Shown here in pieces: positions 1-8,446 of a DNA stretch of 64,000 bases (positions within the stretch are counted from its first letter, which is position 1; the number at the start of each line of letters is the position of its first letter). The DNA is from Erythrobacter sp. (GTDB lineage Bacteria > Pseudomonadota > Alphaproteobacteria > Sphingomonadales > Sphingomonadaceae). A model generated the notes under the pieces. The model searched no databases. It worked only from the letters and a program-made list of their open reading frames with translations, and was not told the origin of the DNA. The translations under genes and the position numbers were made by a program. Location of the stretch: contig JAILWQ010000001.1 in NCBI GenBank assembly GCA_025698865.1, positions 744,001 through 808,000 of the forward strand, read 5' to 3'.

Positions 1-57
1 CGCCCGCAGCTCGAACAGCTCGGCCTGCCGGTCGAGGTGCGCGAGATGGGCCAGTAA
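1..57 (+). CDS. C-terminal end of an unidentified protein (partial)
   Basis: The window opens inside a plus-strand reading frame that gives 18 residues ending in VEVREMGQ and then a TAA stop. Too little is present to name a family. It is followed after 8 bases by a strong hairpin, as expected at the end of a gene. Confidence 0.55.
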   Translation, partial: RPQLEQLGLPVEVREMGQ

Positions 58-65
58 TGGGTTCG

Positions 66-101
66 ATCGGCCTTATTGACATCGCTGTCAGCAAGGCCGA
101 T
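66..101 (+). terminator. Two-tier hairpin after the first gene
   Basis: A perfect 9-bp stem (66-74 with 93-101) encloses a 2x2 internal loop, then a 5-bp stem (77-81 with 86-90) closed by the tetraloop TCGC. It lies 8 bases past the stop codon at 57. There is no T run after it, so it may be a non-canonical terminator, an mRNA-end stabiliser, or a structured leader for the gene at 152. Confidence 0.4.
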
Positions 102-151
102 TGACTGCCCAGCAAACGCTTACCGTCAGTTACCAATCAGGAGAGAATTCC

Positions 152-457
152 ATGTCCGTAGCCGGAACCTACGATACCGTCGTCAAGAGCCCGATGGGCG
201 ACCAGAAGGGCACCTTCACCGTCGTTCCGGGCGACGATGGCAACAGCTTCACCGGTTCGATGGCCGGCGGCATGGGCTCGATGGACGTCAAGGATGGCAC
301 CATTTCGGGCGACACGCTGAACTGGAAGATGGACATGACCGTCCCCATGCCGATGACGCTCAACTGCACTGCCACCGTCAATGGCGACCAGATGACCGGT
401 ACGGTCAACGCCGGCGCCTTCGGCGACATGCCGCTGACGGGCGAGCGCCAGGGCTGA
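152..457 (+). CDS. Small beta-rich hypothetical protein
   Basis: A 101-residue protein with no recognised family. The ATG at 152 was chosen because AGGAGAG lies just upstream; an in-frame start at 101 has no such site. The sequence is rich in Gly, Thr, Asp and Met and alternates hydrophobic residues with turns (GTYDTV, GTFTVV, GTISGDTLNWKMDM), as in a small antiparallel beta sheet or barrel. There is no signal peptide or membrane segment, so a soluble cytoplasmic protein is likely. It stands alone between a hairpin and a terminator. The function is unknown. Confidence 0.75.
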   Translation: MSVAGTYDTVVKSPMGDQKGTFTVVPGDDGNSFTGSMAGGMGSMDVKDGTISGDTLNWKMDMTVPMPMTLNCTATVNGDQMTGTVNAGAFGDMPLTGERQG

Positions 458-481
458 GCCTTCGCTCCAGCGAAAGAATGC

Positions 482-516
482 GAGGCCGTCGGAGCGTTCC
501 GGCGGCCTCTTTCGTT
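482..516 (+). terminator. Intrinsic terminator of the small beta-rich gene
   Basis: A 12-bp stem (482-493 with 498-509, one G-T pair) with loop GCGT is followed by TTTCGTTC, 25 bases after the stop codon at 457. Confidence 0.7.
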
Positions 517-596
517 CAGGGGACGTAATTCCGGTCAGCCTGGCGGAAGGGCGGAACAGCCGTTGCCTTCCCGGCTAGTCAGCCACGCGCATGCAA

Positions 597-630
597 AAAG
601 GCCGCCGGATCGCTCCGGCGGCCTTTGCTT
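597..630 (-). terminator. Intrinsic terminator of the S46 peptidase gene
   Basis: A 9-bp GC stem (601-609 with 614-622), loop TCGC, is flanked by A/T tracts on both sides. Read on the minus strand it ends in TTTTT, 20 bases after the peptidase stop. It could also work for plus-strand transcripts. Confidence 0.7.
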
Positions 631-649
631 TTCCGTATGGGAAACGTGC

Positions 650-2830
650 CTAGCGGACGATATCCATTTCCTTGATCAGCGCGTCGGCGCCGTCGACCTT
701 GTCCATCACCCACAGCATGTAGCGGGTGTCGACATGGATCGTGCGGGTCGTCTTGGGGTCGAAATCCCAGTCCGAATTGACGCTCTCGAACGTGCCGTCG
801 AACAGCAGGCCGACCAGTTCGGCGCGCGAGTTCAGCGTCGCCGAACCGCTGTTGCCGCCGGTCGAATCGAGGTCCGAGAGGAAGTTCACCGGCACCGTGC
901 CGATGCTGTCCAGCGCATAGCGGCCGTAATCCTTCTGGCGGATTTCCTCGAGCATCTTGGGCGGGGAGTTGAACGGCTCCTCGCCGGTATCCTTTTCCAG
1001 AATGCCCTCGACCGTGGTGAACGGCAGATAGGCCATCCCGTCGCGCGGGACGCCGCCCAGCACCGTGCCGTAGGTCACGCGCAGCGTGCTGTTGGCGTCG
1101 GGATAGGTGTTCACGCCCTGCGAGCGCTGCCAGGCGGTGATCGCCTCCATATAGGCGGGCCGCACCGCCAGCATACGGCCGGCCCGCTCCTCCTCCTGCT
1201 GTTCCAGCTGCCGCTCGTAATCGTAGAGCGCCACAGCCAGCTTCATGAACGGATCGCCGCTCGCTTCGAGCTGGGCGGGCGTCGCTTCCATCAGGGCCAG
1301 CCGGGTGGCGCTGTCGTCGAGATCGGTCGCGGCATAATAACCGTCGATCCGGCTCTCCAGCGCGGCGCGGTCGACATTGCCGGTGAGGCCCAGCGCCCGG
1401 TCGAGCGCCGGCACCCGCGCGGCGGCGGGCTGGTCGAGATACTTGCCGAGGAACAGCATCCACTCGGCCTTGTCGACCGCCGGATCGTAGCGCCGGTCGA
1501 GCGCCTGGAGACCCTGGCGGAAGAAGGTCATGTCGCGTTCCTGGAAGCCCGGATCACGCTCGGCATCGGGCTTCTGCCGTTCGCGCGAGAGGCGATAGAG
1601 CCGCTCCGCCGCCGACAGCATCTGCGAATTGGTGGCAAGACCATACCACAGGTTCTGGCGCGAAGCCGCCGCATCCTCGGCGCTCAGCGCCTGCAATTCG
1701 CGCGTGGCACGGGCGTAGGATGAACGCGAGCGATCGGCCGAGATCCAGTCCGCCAGCGAGGTTTCCCGCGCCCGCCGCCGGTCGACGAGGCCGACGCGGC
1801 GCGCGCCGTCGATCTGGCCGCGCAGGTTCTTCTCGGTATTGTTGAGCCCGGCGAGACGCGATTCGTACTTCACCCGCGCGTCCGAGCCTTCGGGCGCGGC
1901 CTCCTCGATCGTGTCGATCCAGTCGTTGTAGAGCCCGACCTGAAGCGGATAACGCCAGCCGAACGTGTCTTCGACCTCGGCCAGGGTCGCGTAGCGCGAG
2001 GTCGATCCGGGATAGCCGGCCGCCATCACGAAATCGCCATTGTCGAGACCAGCCGCGCTCACCTTGAGGTGATGTTCGGGGCGGTAGGGAACGTTGTTCT
2101 CGGCATAGTCCGCCGCCGATCCGTCCGGCGCGACATAGGCGCGGTAGAAGGAGAAGTCGCCGGTGTGGCGCGGCCACTGCCAGTTGTCGATATCGCCGCC
2201 ATACTTGCCGATCGAATCTGCCGGCGCATAGACCAGCCGCACGTCGCGGATCTCGAGCCGCTTGATCAGCTTGTACTGCGAGCCGCCATAGAAGCTCGCG
2301 ACCTGGCAGCGGAAACCGGCATCGCGCTCGCACTCGGCGGTGATGTCCTTCTGGCGCTGCTCGACCGTGTCGTAGCGCGCATTGGGCGCGAGCCGCTCGG
2401 TGCCCGACCGGATGCGATCGGTCACGTCGGTGACTTCGGTGGTGACGTAAATGCGCGATCCCGGCGCGGCGGGCAGTTCGCGGTTCTTCGTCTTGGCGAG
2501 GAAACCGTTCTCGAGGTAATTGTTCTCGGCGGTCGAATTGTACTGCACCGATCCGCGCGCGCAGTGATGGTTGGTGACCACCAGCCCCTCGGGCGAGACG
2601 AAGCTCGCCGAGCATCCGCCGAGCGAGACGATCGCGCCCATCGGGAAGGCGGTGAGATCGGTCAGGGTCTCGGGGTCGAGCTCGAGCCCGGTCTGCTTCA
2701 GATCGGTGGCGATGGCGGGCAGCTGGTCGGGCGTGAACATGCCCTCCTTGGCGACCGCCGGAGCGGCGAAGGGCAGGCTCGCCGCACAGGCGAGCAGGGC
2801 GGCTGAGAAGGCCGTTTTGCGCATTGTCAT
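650..2830 (-). CDS. S46 family serine peptidase (dipeptidyl-peptidase 7/11-like)
   Basis: A 726-residue secreted peptidase of the S46 family, which removes dipeptides from the N-terminus of peptides in the periplasm. Residues 1-27 form a signal peptide ending APAVA-KE. The chymotrypsin-like fold is marked by the catalytic His motif TNHHCARGS (His88/89) and the nucleophile motif GGNSGSA (Ser661). The length matches the DPP7/DPP11 group (about 700-730). Whether it prefers acidic or hydrophobic P1 residues cannot be judged by eye. ATG 2830 has GGGGA five bases upstream; a second ATG two codons in is possible. The gene is monocistronic with its own terminator. Confidence 0.93.
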   Translation of the reverse strand: MTMRKTAFSAALLACAASLPFAAPAVAKEGMFTPDQLPAIATDLKQTGLELDPETLTDLTAFPMGAIVSLGGCSASFVSPEGLVVTNHHCARGSVQYNSTAENNYLENGFLAKTKNRELPAAPGSRIYVTTEVTDVTDRIRSGTERLAPNARYDTVEQRQKDITAECERDAGFRCQVASFYGGSQYKLIKRLEIRDVRLVYAPADSIGKYGGDIDNWQWPRHTGDFSFYRAYVAPDGSAADYAENNVPYRPEHHLKVSAAGLDNGDFVMAAGYPGSTSRYATLAEVEDTFGWRYPLQVGLYNDWIDTIEEAAPEGSDARVKYESRLAGLNNTEKNLRGQIDGARRVGLVDRRRARETSLADWISADRSRSSYARATRELQALSAEDAAASRQNLWYGLATNSQMLSAAERLYRLSRERQKPDAERDPGFQERDMTFFRQGLQALDRRYDPAVDKAEWMLFLGKYLDQPAAARVPALDRALGLTGNVDRAALESRIDGYYAATDLDDSATRLALMEATPAQLEASGDPFMKLAVALYDYERQLEQQEEERAGRMLAVRPAYMEAITAWQRSQGVNTYPDANSTLRVTYGTVLGGVPRDGMAYLPFTTVEGILEKDTGEEPFNSPPKMLEEIRQKDYGRYALDSIGTVPVNFLSDLDSTGGNSGSATLNSRAELVGLLFDGTFESVNSDWDFDPKTTRTIHVDTRYMLWVMDKVDGADALIKEMDIVR

Positions 2831-2945
2831 GAGGTCCCCAATTGAGCGCGCGAGTCCCCGCGCGATGGCGAAACGCTACGCCTCGCCCCTGCGCGCGGCA
2901 AGCCCGCTTTCGCCCGGCGCATTGTGCGGGCGACGAACGGCTGTT

Positions 2946-3407
2946 CTAGGGCAGGAACCGCCCGCGCATTGCCTGATAGGCCGCGGCGCTGACCGTGTTC
3001 GCCAGATTGAGCGAACGCACCTTGTCCGACAGCATGGGCAGCGCCACGAGGCTCTCGCGATGATCGTCAACGATCGGCTCCGGCAGGCCCTTCGTCTCGC
3101 ACCCGAAGACGAGATAGGCATCGTCTGGATAATCGGGCTCGTAGAAACTGCGCGGCGCATATTCCTCGAACAGGAACATCTGGTCGGCGCGCGGGCGTCG
3201 CTCGTCCAGAAAGGCCTGCCAGCTGGCGAATTCGGCCAGCCGGATGTGCTGCCAGTAATCGAGCCCCGAACGCTTCAGCCGGGTGTCCGAGATCACGAAA
3301 CCGAGCGGATGGATCAGCACCAGCTCCATGCCCAGCGCCACACACGTCCGCCCCACCGCACCGGTGTTACCGGGTATCTCCGGCTGAACGAGGACGATGG
3401 TGGTCAT
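2946..3407 (-). CDS. trmL: tRNA (cytidine(34)-2'-O)-methyltransferase TrmL
   Basis: A 153-residue SPOUT-class methyltransferase that 2'-O-methylates the wobble base of leucine tRNAs using SAM. The start reads VLVQPEIPGNTGAVGRTC. The C-terminal knot has FGCETKGLPEPIV and VRSLNLANTVSAAAYQ, the characteristic SAM-binding trefoil loops. The length is typical. It is the last gene of the gatCAB run and starts 12 bases after the gatB stop, so it is probably co-transcribed with the glutamyl/aspartyl-tRNA amidotransferase genes. Confidence 0.95.
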   Translation of the reverse strand: MTTIVLVQPEIPGNTGAVGRTCVALGMELVLIHPLGFVISDTRLKRSGLDYWQHIRLAEFASWQAFLDERRPRADQMFLFEEYAPRSFYEPDYPDDAYLVFGCETKGLPEPIVDDHRESLVALPMLSDKVRSLNLANTVSAAAYQAMRGRFLP

Positions 3408-3419
3408 GGCCGACCGCCC

Positions 3420-4919
3420 TCAGCCGTCGAGCTTGTCCTTCAGGATCTGGTTGACCACCGCCGGGTTGGCCTTGCCCTGCATCGCCTTCATCGTCTGGCC
3501 GACGAAGAAGCCGAACAGCTTGTCCTTGCCGCCGCGATATTCGGCGACCTTGTCCTGATTCGCGGCGATGATGCCGTCGATCGCGGTCTCGATCGCGCCG
3601 GTGTCGCTGACCTGCTTCAAGCCCTTTTCATCGGCGATGGTTTCGGGATCGCCGCCATCGCGCAGGACGATCTCGTAGATCTCCTTGGCCTGGCCGCCGG
3701 AGATTTCGCCCTTGTCCTGCATGGCGAGGATGCGCGCCTGTGCCTTCGCCGTGGCGTTGGAGGGGTTGGCGTCCTCCCCCAGCGACTTCATCACCCCCGG
3801 TGCGACCGAGAGCGCCCAGTTGGCGACCGGAGTGGCGATGTCCTTCTCGCCCTTGCCCGTCGCCTGCGCGGTTTCGGCGAGCAGGGTCTCGAAGCGGGCG
3901 AAGGTCTCGACCTCGGCGGTCAGCTCGCGGGCGTTGTAGGGCGTAAGGCCGAGTTCGCCTTCGTAGCGCGCGCGCTTGGCATCGGGCAGTTCGGGCAGGC
4001 TGGCGCGGCATTCGGCGAGGAAATCCTCGTCGAGCTCGAGCGGCAGGAGGTCGGGATCGGGGAAGTAGCGGTAATCATGTGCGTCTTCCTTGCTGCGCAT
4101 GGTCCGCGTGGTGCCGCTCGCGACATCGAACAGGCGGGTTTCCTGATCGACGCTGCCGCCGTTCTCGATCACTTCGACCTGGCGGTTCGCCTCGTATTCG
4201 ATGACCTGCATCACGAAGCGCACGGAGTTGACGTTCTTGGTCTCGGTGCGGGTGCCGAGCTCCTCGCCCGGCTTGCGGACGGAGACGTTCACGTCCGCCC
4301 GCATCGAGCCTTCTTCCATATTGCCGTCGCACGATCCGACATAGCGCAGGATCGAGCGCAGCTTGCGCACGTAAGCCCCAGCCTCGGCAGGCGAGCGCAT
4401 GTCGGGGCGGCTGACGATTTCCATCAGCGCGACGCCGCTGCGGTTGAGATCGACATAGGACATGGTCGGATGCTGATCGTGCATCAGCTTGCCCGCATCC
4501 TGCTCGACATGGATGCGCTCGATCCCGATGATCTTGTCGTCCGGGATGCCAGCCTTCTCGTCAGCCTCGATGGTCAGCGAGCCCTCGCCCACCAGCGGAT
4601 GGTAGAGCTGGCTGATCTGGTAGCCCTGCGGCAGATCGGCGTAGAAATAGTTCTTTCGGTCGAAGCGGCTCCACGCGTTGATCTCGGCCTCGATCGCCAT
4701 GCCGGTGCGGACCGCCTGGCGGATGCATTCGCGGTTGGGCACGGGCAGCATTCCCGGCATCGCGGCATCGACCAAGCTGACCTGCGAATTCGGCTCCGCC
4801 CCGAAGGCGGTGGCAGCGCCCGAGAACAGCTTGGCGTTGGAGGTGACCTGAGCGTGGACTTCGAGGCCGATCACGACCTCCCATTCGCCGGTCGTGCCCT
4901 TGATGTGGTACTCACTCAT
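3420..4919 (-). CDS. gatB: Asp-tRNA(Asn)/Glu-tRNA(Gln) amidotransferase subunit B
   Basis: A 499-residue tRNA-binding and kinase subunit of GatCAB, which activates misacylated Glu-tRNA(Gln) or Asp-tRNA(Asn) and transfers ammonia to it. GatB signatures are present: [12 protein letters not shown] near the N-terminus, [15 protein letters not shown] in the cradle domain, and a C-terminal YqeY-like tail ending [15 protein letters not shown]. The ATG at 4919 overlaps the stop of the small upstream membrane ORF (ATGAGTGA), so the two are translationally coupled. Order on this strand is gatC, gatA, small ORF, gatB, trmL. Confidence 0.98.
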   Translation of the reverse strand: MSEYHIKGTTGEWEVVIGLEVHAQVTSNAKLFSGAATAFGAEPNSQVSLVDAAMPGMLPVPNRECIRQAVRTGMAIEAEINAWSRFDRKNYFYADLPQGYQISQLYHPLVGEGSLTIEADEKAGIPDDKIIGIERIHVEQDAGKLMHDQHPTMSYVDLNRSGVALMEIVSRPDMRSPAEAGAYVRKLRSILRYVGSCDGNMEEGSMRADVNVSVRKPGEELGTRTETKNVNSVRFVMQVIEYEANRQVEVIENGGSVDQETRLFDVASGTTRTMRSKEDAHDYRYFPDPDLLPLELDEDFLAECRASLPELPDAKRARYEGELGLTPYNARELTAEVETFARFETLLAETAQATGKGEKDIATPVANWALSVAPGVMKSLGEDANPSNATAKAQARILAMQDKGEISGGQAKEIYEIVLRDGGDPETIADEKGLKQVSDTGAIETAIDGIIAANQDKVAEYRGGKDKLFGFFVGQTMKAMQGKANPAVVNQILKDKLDG

Positions 4920-5052
4920 CTTCGATCACCTTGCCATCTGCATCGAACCGCGCCTCTCCCGCCGGGCCGCGCAAGGCCACGATCACGGGGACGACGAACA
5001 GCGCGATCGCCACCCCTATCGAGGCGATCCATTCGATCGGTCCGAAACTCAC
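4912..5052 (-). CDS. Small single-pass membrane protein between gatA and gatB
   Basis: A 46-residue ORF. It begins at GTG 5052, which overlaps the gatA stop codon, and ends by overlapping the gatB ATG. An alternative GTG lies one codon upstream at 5055. Residues 8-27 ([20 protein letters not shown]) form one hydrophobic helix, followed by a short charged tail ending KVIEDE. GGAGAAG lies just upstream of the GTG codons. The overlap at both ends makes coupled translation likely. No family is recognised; an accidental frame filling the 130-bp gap is the alternative, but the clean TM segment and both overlaps favour a real gene. Confidence 0.6.
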   Translation of the reverse strand: MSFGPIEWIASIGVAIALFVVPVIVALRGPAGEARFDADGKVIEDE

Positions 5053-6530
5053 CACCACTTCTCCGGCGCTGCGTCGAACCCGGCGCGCTGCTGGATCGCG
5101 AGGCCGGCGTTGAGCACGCCCTGCTCGTCGAAGGGCTTGCCGACGATCTGGAGGCCCAACGGGAGGCCGTCCGGATTGAGCATGGCCGGAACGCTCATCG
5201 CCGGGAGACCCGCGAGGCTGGCGGGCACGGCGAAGACGTCGTTGAGGTACATCGCCAGCGGATCGTCCGAATTCTCGCCCAACGGGAAGCTCGCGGTCGG
5301 GGTGGTGGGCGCGAGGATCGCGTCGCAGCTTGCGAAGGCTTCCTCGAAATCCCTCGCCACCAACGCGCGGATCTTCTGCGCCTGCGTGTAATAGGCGTCG
5401 TAGAAGCCGGCGCTGAGCACGTAGGTGCCGATCAGGATGCGGCGCTTGACCTCGTCGCCAAAGCCTTCCTCGCGGGTGGCGGCGTACATGTCCTGCAAGC
5501 CGGAGCCGTCCGGCAGATCGCGCAACCCGTAACGCACGCCGTCATAGCGGGCGAGGTTGGACGAGGCTTCGGCAGGCGCGATGATGTAATAGGCGGGCAG
5601 CGCGTATTTCGTGTGCGGCAGCGAAACGTCGACGATCTCGGCCCCCGCGTCGCGCAGCCAGGCCTTGCCCTGCTCCCACGAATCGAGAATCGCCTGATCG
5701 GTGCCCTCCATCCGGTATTCGCGCGGGATGCCGATCCGCTTGCCCTTGAGGTTCGCATCGAGGCCGGCTTCCCATGCGGGCACGTCCCTTTCGAGGCTGG
5801 TCGCATCCTTGGGATCGAAGCCCGCCATGGCCTCGAGCATGATCGCGCAATCCTCGACGCTGCGCGCCATCGGCCCGGCCTGATCGAGGCTGGAGGCGAA
5901 GGCGACCACACCCCAGCGGCTGCACCGCCCATAGGTCGGCTTGATCCCGGCGATGCCGGTGAAGGCGGCAGGCTGGCGGATCGAGCCGCCGGTGTCGGTG
6001 CCAGTGGCGGCGGGCGCGATGCGCGCGGCGACGGCGGCGGAGGACCCGCCCGAGGAACCGCCGGGGCTCATCGCTGCGTTCGCGCCCTCCTTGCGCCAAG
6101 GCGAGGAGACGTTGCCGAAATAGCTGGTCTCGTTCGACGAGCCCATCGCGAACTGATCGAGGTTGAGCTTGCCCAGCATGCCCGCGCCCGCTTCCCACAG
6201 CTTGCGCGAAACGGTGCTTTCGTAGCGCGGCACGAAGCCTTCGAGGATGTGGCTGGCGGCGGTGGTCTGCACACCGTCAGTGCAGAACAGGTCCTTCATG
6301 CCGATCGGCACGCCGCCCATCTTGCCCAGATCCTCGCCCTTGGCGCGCCGCGCATCGACCGCATCGGCGGCGGAGAGCGCATGGTCGGGCGTCGCGACGA
6401 TGAAGGCGTTGAGCGCGCTCGCCCCGGCCACCGCCGCGTTGAAGCTCTCGGCCACTTCGCGGGCGGTGAAATCGCCGCCGGCCACGCCGTCGCGGATGGC
6501 CTTGACGCCGAGCTGTGTGAGGTCGGTCAT
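5049..6530 (-). CDS. gatA: Asp-tRNA(Asn)/Glu-tRNA(Gln) amidotransferase subunit A
   Basis: A 493-residue glutaminase subunit of GatCAB, which releases ammonia from glutamine through the amidase-signature fold. The Lys-cisSer-Ser triad is visible: [10 protein letters not shown] carries the Lys, and the Gly/Ser-rich segment [15 protein letters not shown] carries both serines. The C-terminus ends FDAAPEKWW. Its ATG overlaps the gatC stop (ATGA), and its stop overlaps the start of the small membrane ORF, so the run is tightly coupled. Confidence 0.98.
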   Translation of the reverse strand: MTDLTQLGVKAIRDGVAGGDFTAREVAESFNAAVAGASALNAFIVATPDHALSAADAVDARRAKGEDLGKMGGVPIGMKDLFCTDGVQTTAASHILEGFVPRYESTVSRKLWEAGAGMLGKLNLDQFAMGSSNETSYFGNVSSPWRKEGANAAMSPGGSSGGSSAAVAARIAPAATGTDTGGSIRQPAAFTGIAGIKPTYGRCSRWGVVAFASSLDQAGPMARSVEDCAIMLEAMAGFDPKDATSLERDVPAWEAGLDANLKGKRIGIPREYRMEGTDQAILDSWEQGKAWLRDAGAEIVDVSLPHTKYALPAYYIIAPAEASSNLARYDGVRYGLRDLPDGSGLQDMYAATREEGFGDEVKRRILIGTYVLSAGFYDAYYTQAQKIRALVARDFEEAFASCDAILAPTTPTASFPLGENSDDPLAMYLNDVFAVPASLAGLPAMSVPAMLNPDGLPLGLQIVGKPFDEQGVLNAGLAIQQRAGFDAAPEKWW

Positions 6531-6829
6531 TCGATCACCTTGGGCACGCCGAAGAAACCGTGTTCGGCAGCGGGCGCGTTGGCGAGAACGTCGTCGCGCC
6601 GGCCGCCCGCGGTTTCGGGGATGGCGTCGACCTCGTCCGCGCGCAGGCGCAGCGTGTTGGGGATGACCGCGGTCATCGGCTCGACGCCGGTCACGTCGAC
6701 CTCGCCCAGCTGTTCGACCCAGTCGAGGATCTTGTTGAGTTCGGGGACCATCCGGTCGAGCTCGCCATCCGTCATGCGGATGCGCGCGAGGTTCGAGATC
6801 TTGGCCACTTCTTCGCGGGTGACTGACAT
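6527..6829 (-). CDS. gatC: Asp-tRNA(Asn)/Glu-tRNA(Gln) amidotransferase subunit C
   Basis: A 100-residue subunit that wraps around GatA and GatB and stabilises the complex. The usual GatC start [17 protein letters not shown] sets the start at 6829, although the frame is open further upstream. Later motifs [21 protein letters not shown] and [19 protein letters not shown] are typical. It overlaps gatA by four bases. The FKBP gene lies 70 bases upstream on the same strand and may share the transcript. Confidence 0.96.
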   Translation of the reverse strand: MSVTREEVAKISNLARIRMTDGELDRMVPELNKILDWVEQLGEVDVTGVEPMTAVIPNTLRLRADEVDAIPETAGGRRDDVLANAPAAEHGFFGVPKVIE

Positions 6830-6899
6830 GCCCCGCGCACTAGCCGCGCGCGTCGCCGCCATCAAGACGGCGATTCGCGCAGCTGCAAGGTACGAGCGG

Positions 6900-7511
6900 T
6901 TACTGTCCCGGCGCAGGCGGCGGGGGAACGGTCCCGTCCGGAGCACCCGGTGCGCCCGGCTGCGGCCCGCCGAGATTCTGCTGCATCTGCATCGCCTGCT
7001 GGAGGGTCTGCAGTCTCTGCTCGAATTCCTCGGCGCTCATGAACTCGATCATCTCGACCTCGAAGACGAGGTCGCTGTCGGGCGGGATCACCTGATTGCC
7101 CATCTGGTCCTGCCGCCCCTCGGCACCATAGCCCATCGCGGCAGGGATGGTCAGGCGGTACTTACCGCCCTGGCGCATCTGCGTGGCGCCTTCGGTAAAG
7201 CCGGGAACCATGCGGTCGAGCGGCAGCGGGTTGCCTTCGGGAAAGATGCCTTCGACCGGCAGGGGAATGTCCTGCGACTGGTCGAACACGGTCCCGTCGG
7301 GCAGCATCCCGGTGTAACGGACGAAGGCGACATCGGTCGCGGCAGGGGTCGGCCCCGTGCCCTCGACCAGAGTCTCGACCTCGACACCGCGCGGGATCGC
7401 GGCCCAGGCGAGCCCGGCGCCGATCAGGACCAGCACCGCGATGGCGAGCCACAGCTTGGTCAGCGAGCCCTTGGCGATGGGCTGGAGAGGCACGCGGGTA
7501 ATCTCGGTCAT
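6900..7511 (-). CDS. FKBP-type peptidyl-prolyl cis-trans isomerase, membrane-anchored
   Basis: A 203-residue protein started at ATG 7511 (AGGA seven bases upstream). A short cytoplasmic N-terminus is followed by one membrane segment (about residues 18-38, [19 protein letters not shown]), so the catalytic part probably faces the periplasm. The FKBP domain is clear: [45 protein letters not shown] and [11 protein letters not shown]. The tail is rich in Gln, Pro and Gly. The family catalyses prolyl isomerisation during folding. The leader contains the rpsU terminator, so expression needs readthrough or a local promoter. Confidence 0.92.
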   Translation of the reverse strand: MTEITRVPLQPIAKGSLTKLWLAIAVLVLIGAGLAWAAIPRGVEVETLVEGTGPTPAATDVAFVRYTGMLPDGTVFDQSQDIPLPVEGIFPEGNPLPLDRMVPGFTEGATQMRQGGKYRLTIPAAMGYGAEGRQDQMGNQVIPPDSDLVFEVEMIEFMSAEEFEQRLQTLQQAMQMQQNLGGPQPGAPGAPDGTVPPPPAPGQ

Positions 7512-7530
7512 GTGTTGGGTCCTGATACGC

Positions 7531-7558
7531 AAAAGGGCGCGGAAATCGTTCCGCGCCC
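7531..7558 (-). terminator. Intrinsic terminator after rpsU
   Basis: A perfect 10-bp GC stem (7535-7544 with 7549-7558), loop ATCG, ends in TTTT on the minus strand. It lies 33 bases after the rpsU stop and 20 bases before the FKBP start codon. Confidence 0.8.
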
Positions 7559-7590
7559 TCATGACTGTTCTCTACCGGGCAGGCAACGGC

Positions 7591-7797
7591 TTACTTGATG
7601 CCGTCACGCTCCATCCGCTTGCGCTCGAGCTTGCGGGCGCGGCGAACGGCGGCGGCCTTTTCGCGGGCGCGCTTCTCGCTCGGCTTTTCGTAGTGGCGGC
7701 GCAGCTTCATCTCGCGATAGACGCCCTCGCGCTGCAGCTTCTTCTTGAGCGCGCGCAGGGCCTGGTCGACATTGTTATCGCGAACCATGATTTGCAT
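7591..7797 (-). CDS. rpsU: 30S ribosomal protein S21
   Basis: A 68-residue basic small-subunit protein that takes part in initiation near the anti-Shine-Dalgarno end of 16S rRNA. The start reads [20 protein letters not shown], and the rest is the usual S21 helix with [19 protein letters not shown] and a Lys/Arg-rich tail. The length is typical. It is followed directly by an intrinsic terminator. The leader on the minus strand holds a hairpin-prone GCCGGGCTCTGGCCCG segment between 7818 and 7840, which could be regulatory, but this is not established. Confidence 0.98.
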   Translation of the reverse strand: MQIMVRDNNVDQALRALKKKLQREGVYREMKLRRHYEKPSEKRAREKAAAVRRARKLERKRMERDGIK

Positions 7798-8035
7798 AAA
7801 CTAAAACACCTCACTGAGCGGGCCAGAGCCCGGCCAAGCGGGTTTTGCCTCCTAATGGAATTTCCGTCGAATCAACGAAAGGCGTGCCGAATCCGTTCCG
7901 GACCGGCTCGAACGGCGGGCACTTACGGTGCGCGACCATAAAAGGCAAGCCTTTGCGGCAGAGCCATGACCGGACGGGCGGCGAGCGCAAGCCGCGGCTT
8001 CCAACCCGGCGCCGGGGCGGCTAAGGCCGGGCGCG

Positions 8036-8446
8036 ATGTCCTCCCTCTCTCCTCTTGCCGCGACCGTCAATGTCGCCATCGGCGGCGCGTTCGGCGCGGC
8101 GCTGCGCTATCAGGCCGGCCGCGCGATGACCGTCTGGCTCGGCGCCCCGGCGATGGGCGTGTTTCCCTGGGCCACTCTGGCGGTCAACGCGCTCGGCAGC
8201 GTGATGATGGGCCTGCTCGCCGGCTGGCTGGCGCGCCATGGCGGGGAAAGCGGCGACCAGCTGCGCCTGTTGCTCGGCGTCGGCCTGCTCGGCGGGTTCA
8301 CCACCTTTTCCGCTTTCAGCCTCGAACTCGTGCTGCTGATCGAGCGCGGGCAGTATGCGATCGCGGGGCTCTATGCCTTTCTCTCCTTCGCGCTCGGCGT
8401 CAGCGGGCTTTTCTTCGGTCTCGTGGCAATGAGGACGGTTTCGTGA
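8036..8446 (+). CDS. crcB: Fluoride exporter CrcB/Fluc
   Basis: A 136-residue inner-membrane fluoride channel with four hydrophobic helices. Family motifs are GGAFGAALRYQAGR near the N-terminus, FPWATLAVNALGS in the pore region, and LLGGFTTFSAFSLE, which contains the Phe-box and conserved Ser/Thr. It works as a dual-topology dimer. No fluoride riboswitch was recognised in the 238 bases upstream. It is the first gene of a tightly overlapped operon: its stop overlaps the GTG start of rluC. Confidence 0.95.
   Translation: MSSLSPLAATVNVAIGGAFGAALRYQAGRAMTVWLGAPAMGVFPWATLAVNALGSVMMGLLAGWLARHGGESGDQLRLLLGVGLLGGFTTFSAFSLELVLLIERGQYAIAGLYAFLSFALGVSGLFFGLVAMRTVS

Noticed and set aside
2571-7598. A plus-strand open frame of 1675 codons opposite the trmL-gatBAC-FKBP genes.
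   Set aside because: It is the antisense of well-supported genes; long open antisense frames are common in GC-rich genomes, and the translation has no recognisable domain.
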